A stretch of 64,000 bases of DNA from Acidiferrobacter thiooxydans. GTDB taxonomy: Bacteria; Pseudomonadota; Gammaproteobacteria; Acidiferrobacterales; Acidiferrobacteraceae. The DNA is taken from assembly GCF_003333315.1 (NCBI RefSeq), contig NZ_PSYR01000001.1:832501-896500 (forward strand), given 5' to 3'. Shown here in pieces: positions 58,594 through 64,000 of this stretch (positions are counted from its first letter, which is position 1; every line of letters begins with the position of its first letter). Both the position numbers and the translations under genes were made by a program. The notes under the pieces are model-generated. The model searched no databases, was not told the origin of the DNA, and saw only the letters and a program-made list of their open reading frames with translations.

Positions 58594-60852
58594 ATGGGTC
58601 AGGCGCGGTTTAGGCGCGAACGCGCGGCATTGGCGCCCGCAGCGTCGCGCCTCGTGCGCGAGGCACTGCTGTTTGTGATCCTGGCGGCGGCTTTGTATCT
58701 GGCGGTGACGCTGGCGACCTTTCATCCCGGCGATCCCAGCTGGTCCCATAGTGGAAATGGCACTGTGCGTAATGCCGGCGGGCTTGCCGGGGCGTGGCTG
58801 TCCGACGGTCTGCTGGCCGTGCTCGGCGTGCCGGCCTATGTGATCCCGATCCTGATCGCGTGGGGCGGCGTGCGTCTGTTACGGCCGCGCGTGGCGGCCC
58901 CCGGGCATTCTCCCAAGGTCACGGCCCTGGGCGTGGCGCTCGCCTTCGTGGGCGCCTGTGGTCTGGCAAGCCTCGACTTCCGGGGACCGGCGTCGCTACC
59001 GTTCCGGGCCGGCGGGCTGCTCGGCGGGCTTGCCTCGAGCGCACTCTCGAGGATCATAGATCCGCTGGGGGCGACCTTGTTTCTGCTCGCCGTGTTCCTC
59101 GCGGGCTTCACGCTGGCCACCGGGCTTTCGTGGCTCGGGGTCATGGATTACCTGGGTGACATGGCGTTTGGTGCGGTGTCGGGGGTCGCGGCACGCCTCG
59201 GCACCCTTGCCGATCGCTGGCGTGGCAGGCAGGCGCGCCAGGAGCGCGAGGAGACCGTACAGAAGGGACGCAAGGCCTTGAGGCGGCCGGCGCCCCCGCG
59301 TATCGAGCCGGCCGTGGAGCCGATCGAGGGGGTGCGCGCCGCCCGCGGTCGCCAAACGAGCTTTCTGGAGCCCGCCGATCCCGGCCTTCCGGCGCTCTCG
59401 CTGCTCGATCTGCCGTCGGGCGAGAAGGCGAGTTTCTCCGAGGAGTCGCTGCATGCCATGTCGCGTCTGCTCGAAAAGAAGCTGCTGGATTTTCATATCG
59501 AGGTCAAGGTCGAGGCCGTGCATCCAGGGCCGGTCATTACGCGCTTCGAGATCGAGCCCGCCCCCGGCATCAAGGCCAGCCAGATCACGGGACTCCAACG
59601 TGATCTGGCGCGTGCCCTGTCTGTGGTGAGTGTACGCGTGGTCGAGAATATTCCGGGCAAGACCTATATCGGCATCGAGGTCCCCAATGAACGCCGCGAG
59701 GTGGTGCGGCTGCGCGAGATCCTGTCGTCTCGCCCTTATGAGGCCATCGCCTCGCCGCTTGCGCTTGCGCTCGGCAAGGATATCAGTGGTCAGCCGATCG
59801 TGACCGATCTTGCGCGCATGCCCCATCTTTTGATCGCGGGCACTACAGGCTCCGGTAAATCCGTGTGCCTGAACGCCCTCATATTGAGCTTCGTATATAA
59901 GGCCACACCCGCCGATGTGCGGCTCATAATGATCGACCCGAAGATGCTTGAGCTTGCGGTCTATGACGGCTTGCCGCATCTTTTGGCGCCGGTGGTCACG
60001 GACATGAAACAGGCCGCCCAGGCGTTACGCTGGTGCATAGGCGAGATGGACCGTCGCTACCGGGCCATGGCCGCCCTTGGGGTCCGCAATCTTGCGGGCT
60101 ACAACAAGCGCTATGACGAAGCGCATGCGCGCGGGGAGATACTGAACGATCCCCAGGCACCCGAGGGCGAGGTGCGCGAAATGGGGCGGCTGCCTTATGT
60201 GGTAATCGTTATAGACGAGTTGGCCGATCTCATGATGGTGGTGGGCAAGAAGGTCGAGGAACTGATCGCGCGTCTGGCGCAGAAGGCGCGCGCCGCGGGA
60301 CTCCATCTGGTACTCGCCACCCAGAGGCCGTCGGTCGATGTCATTACCGGCCTCATCAAGGCCAACATCCCCGCGCGTATCGCCTTCCAGGTATCCGCCA
60401 AGGTCGATTCGCGCACGGTCCTGGATCAGATGGGGGCGGAACAATTGTTAGGTCACGGCGATATGCTGTTCCTGCAGGCCGGGACCGGATTTCCGCAGCG
60501 TATCCACGGCGCGTTCGTGGCCGATGCCGAGGTGCATGCGGTGGTGTCGGCCCTGAAAAAGACCGGGGCACCGGTCTATGATGAGCGCATATTCGCCACC
60601 GACGAGACCGGCGAAGGGACGGTCGAGGGCGGGAGCGAGGATGGCGAGGCCGACGATTTGTACGACGAGGCCCTGCGCATCGTGACCGAGACGCGGCGCG
60701 CCTCGGTGTCGGGCGTGCAGCGGCGGTTGCGCATAGGCTACAACCGGGCGGCACGGCTTATCGAGCAGATGGAGCGTTCCGGCGTCGTCGGCCCGCTGCA
60801 GTCAAATGGCAGTCGCGAGGTGCTCGCGCCGCCCCCACCGGAGGTAGGATGA
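58594..60852 (+). CDS. ftsK: DNA translocase FtsK
   Basis: A septum-associated DNA pump that clears chromosome ends and activates XerCD at dif. Four N-terminal membrane helices lie within residues 25-190, a short charged linker follows, and the motor domain carries Walker A GTTGSGKSVCLNAL near residue 424 and Walker B VIVIDELADLMM near 540. The gamma domain (LYDEALRIVTETRRASVSGVQRRLRIGYNRAARL, residues 690-724) recognises KOPS-type sequences. Length 752 aa, a short-linker version compared with E. coli. Its stop overlaps lolA. Confidence 0.95.
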   Translation: MGQARFRRERAALAPAASRLVREALLFVILAAALYLAVTLATFHPGDPSWSHSGNGTVRNAGGLAGAWLSDGLLAVLGVPAYVIPILIAWGGVRLLRPRVAAPGHSPKVTALGVALAFVGACGLASLDFRGPASLPFRAGGLLGGLASSALSRIIDPLGATLFLLAVFLAGFTLATGLSWLGVMDYLGDMAFGAVSGVAARLGTLADRWRGRQARQEREETVQKGRKALRRPAPPRIEPAVEPIEGVRAARGRQTSFLEPADPGLPALSLLDLPSGEKASFSEESLHAMSRLLEKKLLDFHIEVKVEAVHPGPVITRFEIEPAPGIKASQITGLQRDLARALSVVSVRVVENIPGKTYIGIEVPNERREVVRLREILSSRPYEAIASPLALALGKDISGQPIVTDLARMPHLLIAGTTGSGKSVCLNALILSFVYKATPADVRLIMIDPKMLELAVYDGLPHLLAPVVTDMKQAAQALRWCIGEMDRRYRAMAALGVRNLAGYNKRYDEAHARGEILNDPQAPEGEVREMGRLPYVVIVIDELADLMMVVGKKVEELIARLAQKARAAGLHLVLATQRPSVDVITGLIKANIPARIAFQVSAKVDSRTVLDQMGAEQLLGHGDMLFLQAGTGFPQRIHGAFVADAEVHAVVSALKKTGAPVYDERIFATDETGEGTVEGGSEDGEADDLYDEALRIVTETRRASVSGVQRRLRIGYNRAARLIEQMERSGVVGPLQSNGSREVLAPPPPEVG

Positions 60853-61463
60853 TGGGCCGCCGTTTTTTGCGGATCGTATTGTGGTGGACGGTGTTGGTGC
60901 CGGCACCGGTGTTGGGCGCCGACCTCGCGCGATTCTTCGCGACTGTCCATACCCTCCATGGGCGGTTCACGCAGATTGTGCGCGATCGGCATGGCCATGT
61001 GGTGAGCCGTGGCCACGGCCAGGTCTGGCTGGAGCGCCCGGGGCGGTTTCGATGGGATTATGCGGCGCCGTACCGCGAGCAGATCGTGGGTCATGGCCGA
61101 CAGGTCTGGCTGTACGACCCGGGGCTTGCGCAAGCGACGCGCTATAAGGCCTCGGCGGCCCTCGGTCGGACTCCGGCGTTGCTGTTGGCCGGCGATGGCC
61201 ACCTCTCGGGGCTCTTTGCAGTGCAGACGCTTGCGGATCACGATGGCCTGCGCTGGGTTCGTTTGCGGCCGCGCGGTCGCGGTCAGGGCTTTCGCTGGAT
61301 CCGTATCGGTTATCGCGGGGTGCGTATCCGGCGTATCGTAGTCGCGGATGCGATGGGCCAGACGACCGATATCCGGCTCCATGACCTGCATTGGAACATG
61401 ACCCTGCCGTCGTCCACGTTTCACTTCCGGCCGCCACCGCATACGGCCATCGTCTATCAGTAG
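60849..61463 (+). CDS. lolA: outer-membrane lipoprotein carrier LolA
   Basis: A periplasmic chaperone that takes lipoproteins from LolCDE to LolB. It has a 204 aa sequence with an uncleaved start MMGRRFLRIVLWWT and a signal peptide ending at about LGA-D. FTQIVRDRHGHVVSRGHGQVWLERPGRFRWDY near residue 40 is the hydrophobic beta-sheet core of LolA. ATG 60849 and 60852 are adjacent. It overlaps ftsK upstream and rarA downstream, the ftsK-lolA-rarA order typical of gammaproteobacteria. Confidence 0.92.
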   Translation: MMGRRFLRIVLWWTVLVPAPVLGADLARFFATVHTLHGRFTQIVRDRHGHVVSRGHGQVWLERPGRFRWDYAAPYREQIVGHGRQVWLYDPGLAQATRYKASAALGRTPALLLAGDGHLSGLFAVQTLADHDGLRWVRLRPRGRGQGFRWIRIGYRGVRIRRIVVADAMGQTTDIRLHDLHWNMTLPSSTFHFRPPPHTAIVYQ

Positions 61464-62752
61464 TGCATACGCCGCTCGCGGAACGCCTGCGCCCCCGCAC
61501 CCTCGCCGACTTCGTCGGGCAGGAATCGCTGCTTGCCGACGATGCGCCGCTCAAGATCGCCTATGAGCGTGGCCATCCTTATCCGATGATCCTCTATGGG
61601 CCGCCGGGCAGTGGCAAGACCACGCTCGCGCGCCTGCTGGCGCAGGTCTCCGGCGGGGAGTTCGTTATCTTGAGCGCACTCACGAGCGGCGTGCGCGAGT
61701 TGAAGGATCTCGAGGAGCGAGGGCGTGCGGCGCGTGCGCACAGTCGCGGCCTCATCGTTTTCATAGACGAGATCCATCGCTACAGCCGCGCCCAGCAGGA
61801 CGCTTTGCTGCGCCCTCTCGAGGAAGGCACGGTGGTCGTGATCGGGGCCACCACAGAAAACCCGGCGTTCGCGCTCACCGCCGCGCTGTTATCGCGTGTG
61901 CGGCTCCACGTCCTGGAGCCCTTGACGCCTGCGGATCTGGGACGGCTATTGGCGCGTGCCCTGGGGGCACCCGAGGGTCTGGCGCGGGCGCAGACGGCGT
62001 CCGACGCGGCGCTGGCCCTTATCGCGGAGCTTGCCGATGGCGATGCGCGCCGCGCGCTCACGTTGCTGGAGATGGCGGCGGGACTTGCTGAACAGGCGCA
62101 CGCCGTGGTCATCGACGAGGCGCATGTGCGCCGCGCCGCCGGCACCCGTTACCGACGTTTCGACAAGGGCGGGGATCTCCTCTATGACCAGATCTCCGCG
62201 CTTCATAAGGCGGTGCGCGGCTCGAGCCCCGACGCAGCCCTGTATTGGTTGGCGCGGCTCCTTGATGGGGGTTGCGATCCCCGTTACGTGGCCCGGCGGC
62301 TGGTGCGTGCGGCGAGCGAGGATGTCGGCAACGCCGATCCACGCGCGCTGACCATCGCCCTCGATGCCTGGCAGGCCTTCGATCGATTGGGCCGCCCCGA
62401 GGGCGATCTGGCGCTCGCCCAGGCGGCGGTGTATCTGGCCTCGGCCCCCAAGAGCAACGCCGTGTACCGGGCCTTCCAGGCAGTCACCGAGGACGTCCGG
62501 ACTCACGGGACATTGCCGGTCCCCGCGCATCTGCGTAACGCCCCGACGGCGTTCGCCCGGGCCCAGGGCCATGGGCGCGAATACCGTTACCCGCACGACG
62601 AGCCCGAGGCCTACGCCGCCGGCGTCTCCTATTTCCCCGACACCATGAGCCCCGCCGTCTACTATGAGCCCACCGACCGCGGTCTTGAGATCCGCATCCG
62701 GGAGCGGCTGATGCGGCTGCGCGATCGCGATCGTGAGGAGCGGCGGGGGTGA
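61463..62752 (+). CDS. rarA: replication-associated recombination protein RarA
   Basis: A clamp-loader-like AAA+ ATPase (MgsA) acting at stalled forks. PLAERLRPRTLADFVGQE starts the family, GPPGSGKTTLA near residue 50 is Walker A, IVFIDEIHRYSRAQQDALL near residue 103 is Walker B, and ATTENPAFALTAALLSR near 130 carries the arginine finger. The C-terminal tetramerisation part contains RRLVRAASEDVGNADP. Length 429 aa. The GTG start at 61463 overlaps the lolA stop. Confidence 0.94.
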   Translation: MHTPLAERLRPRTLADFVGQESLLADDAPLKIAYERGHPYPMILYGPPGSGKTTLARLLAQVSGGEFVILSALTSGVRELKDLEERGRAARAHSRGLIVFIDEIHRYSRAQQDALLRPLEEGTVVVIGATTENPAFALTAALLSRVRLHVLEPLTPADLGRLLARALGAPEGLARAQTASDAALALIAELADGDARRALTLLEMAAGLAEQAHAVVIDEAHVRRAAGTRYRRFDKGGDLLYDQISALHKAVRGSSPDAALYWLARLLDGGCDPRYVARRLVRAASEDVGNADPRALTIALDAWQAFDRLGRPEGDLALAQAAVYLASAPKSNAVYRAFQAVTEDVRTHGTLPVPAHLRNAPTAFARAQGHGREYRYPHDEPEAYAAGVSYFPDTMSPAVYYEPTDRGLEIRIRERLMRLRDRDREERRG

Positions 62753-62822
62753 TGGCGGGTGCGTGGTCGGACGCCGGCCGCCATCAAAGACTGTTGGGTC
62801 AGGAGAGCGTAAGGATGGCTGT

Positions 62823-63878
62823 GTGAACGCACCGCGTCTGTCTCCCGGTATCGCAAGCGCGCTCGCGGCCGCGATTTTGTTTGGCGCCAGCACCCCGCTT
62901 GCCAAGGCCCTGCTCGCGCATGTGGCCGCCGTGGCGCTCGCCGGTCTGCTCTATCTCGGCGCCGGGGCCGGTCTCTTGGGTGTGTGGCTGTGGCGGCGTA
63001 TGCGCGATGTCGGGACGGGCATCATGGAGCGCCAGGATATCCCGTGGCTTGCCGCCGCGATCGTATTCGGCGGTGTCTTGGGACCCATCCTGCTGATGCT
63101 CGGGCTGGCGCGCATGTCGGCCGCCGGCGCCTCGTTATTGCTCAATCTGGAAAATGTATTTACGGCGCTCGTCGCGTGGTTTGTGTTTCATGAACATCAT
63201 GATCGGCGCATCGTGTGGGGCATGGTGTTGATCGCGCTTGCGGGCGCGCTGCTGACGGGGCAGGCGTACGCTCGTCCGACCTCGATCCTGGGTCCATTGG
63301 CGGTCATGGGGGCCTGCCTGTGCTGGGCCTTCGACAACAATCTCACGCGACGGGTATCGGCCGGTGATCCGGTCATGATCGCGGCCATCAAGGGTGTCGC
63401 GGCGGGGAGCGTGAATACTGCCGTGGCCCTGCTGCTCGGGGAGCCCTTTCCTTCGTTTTCCATCGGGGCGGCCGCAGGTCTGGTGGGCTTCCTGGGTTAT
63501 GGCGTCAGCCTGGCCTTGTTCGTCACGGCGTTGCGGCATATCGGGACCGCGCGCACGAGTGCGTATTTTTCCGCGGCGCCGTTCGTCGGCGCCATCATGG
63601 CCTTACTATGGCTGCACGAGAGCGCGAGCGCGGTATTCTGGGTGGCGGCCGGCCTCATGGCGGTGGGTTTATGGCTGCACCTCGCCGAGCGCCACGCCCA
63701 CGTCCACGGCCATGAGACCCTGGTGCATAGTCACCGCCACGCGCATGACGCCCACCACCAGCATGCGCATGATTTTCCGTGGGACCGCCGTGAACCGCAT
63801 GTCCATCGCCACGTTCATGAACCGCTCGTGCATGATCATCCCCATTATCCGGATATTCATCATCGCCACGGCCATTAG
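62823..63878 (+). CDS. EamA-type (DMT) transporter with histidine-rich tail
   Basis: An inner-membrane drug/metabolite transporter of about 351 aa with ten hydrophobic segments in two EamA halves (about residues 10-145 and 155-290). The C-terminal 60 residues, from about 292, hold more than 25 histidines in HxH pairs (HAHVHGH, HVHRHVHEPLVHDHPHY, HHRHGH). This tail could bind Zn, Ni or Co. The substrate cannot be told; DMT members move metabolites, but the tail suggests metal or metal-chelate handling. GTG 62823 begins the homology; its Shine-Dalgarno AAGGA is rather far upstream. Confidence 0.85.
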   Translation: MNAPRLSPGIASALAAAILFGASTPLAKALLAHVAAVALAGLLYLGAGAGLLGVWLWRRMRDVGTGIMERQDIPWLAAAIVFGGVLGPILLMLGLARMSAAGASLLLNLENVFTALVAWFVFHEHHDRRIVWGMVLIALAGALLTGQAYARPTSILGPLAVMGACLCWAFDNNLTRRVSAGDPVMIAAIKGVAAGSVNTAVALLLGEPFPSFSIGAAAGLVGFLGYGVSLALFVTALRHIGTARTSAYFSAAPFVGAIMALLWLHESASAVFWVAAGLMAVGLWLHLAERHAHVHGHETLVHSHRHAHDAHHQHAHDFPWDRREPHVHRHVHEPLVHDHPHYPDIHHRHGH

Positions 63879-64000
63879 GTCCTAAAAGTGGCCCGCGTCG
63901 CCCGTGCATGGCCGCCCGTGTAGGCGCACGACCGACTCCCGGGCGCCGTCAGGCCCCGGGCGTCGTCCCCTGACGGTGGTTGTGCGAGTGTTAGGCGCTA
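63879..64000. other. end of window after the transporter gene
   Basis: No gene visible. Arms CCGTCAGG (63946-63953) and CCTGACGG (63969-63976) can form an eight-base stem with a 15-base loop, but there is no T-run. It may be a weak or Rho-dependent end for the preceding gene. Confidence 0.4.

Noticed and set aside
63946-63976. Rho-independent terminator after the DMT transporter
   Set aside because: The stem is perfect but no T-run follows on either strand and the loop is 15 bases, so it is listed only as a possible weak end.

Overview
This window comes from a GC-rich gammaproteobacterial chromosome. The cmk-rpsA-ihfB-lapA-lapB-pyrF order, the gyrA-serC-serA-pheA-hisC-tyrA-aroA run, and the hldA/hldD, lolA, rarA and csiV-like genes all fit that class. 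A form II RuBisCO operon (cbbM-cbbQ-cbbO) with a divergent cbbR shows Calvin-cycle CO2 fixation. Two DsrE-like proteins and the absence of sugar-catabolic genes suggest a sulfur- or iron-oxidising chemolithoautotroph of the Acidiferrobacter/Acidithiobacillus kind. That assignment is inference. I see no rRNA, tRNA, CRISPR array or prophage.

Layout. 1-3.2 kb: glutathione-dependent formaldehyde detoxification (frmA, frmB/fghA) and pyrC, then a decayed bioD. 4.4-9.9 kb: a c-di-GMP phosphodiesterase with an N-terminal sensor, a DUF2459 lipoprotein overlapping an MFS transporter, and a small zinc-ribbon protein. 9.9-11.5 kb: about 1.6 kb without a recognisable gene, carrying a short tandem repeat and an inverted repeat. 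11.5-25.8 kb: a tight forward series starting at gyrA and running through serine, phenylalanine, tyrosine and chorismate synthesis, then cmk, rpsA, ihfB, lapAB and pyrF. 25.8-35.6 kb: heptose synthesis (hldA, hldD), GDP-mannose synthesis, a PglK-type ABC exporter, and a compact glycan set (epimerase, GT2, WecA/WbpL-like initiator, WbpM-like dehydratase), which looks like an O-antigen or lipid-linked glycan locus.

35.7-41.4 kb: the carbon fixation module. cbbM, cbbQ and cbbO run on the minus strand, with cbbR divergent across an AT-rich intergenic region holding repeats and a promoter. 41.6-48 kb: mixed housekeeping genes: a small exported protein, an SDR, two DsrE-like proteins, galU, an HPRT/methylthioinosine phosphorylase salvage pair, a CsiV-like protein and def. 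48-49.7 kb: an IS605-family tnpB remnant that is frameshifted and appears to be a chimera of two TnpB lineages with the RuvC-II region duplicated. 50.2-63.9 kb: mfd, a divergent carD-family gene followed by ispD-ispF, an smr gene with trxB, an alanine dehydrogenase, ftsK-lolA-rarA, and an EamA transporter with a long histidine-rich tail.

Most genes overlap by 1-17 bases or lie a few bases apart, implying translational coupling. Start sites were chosen from ribosome binding sites, overlaps with the upstream gene and known family N-termini, so several are shorter than the longest open frame. The most unusual items are the chimeric tnpB, the YxxxR epimerase, the sensor-EAL protein, the decayed bioD and the empty region before gyrA. 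I found no convincing wholly new multi-gene system.
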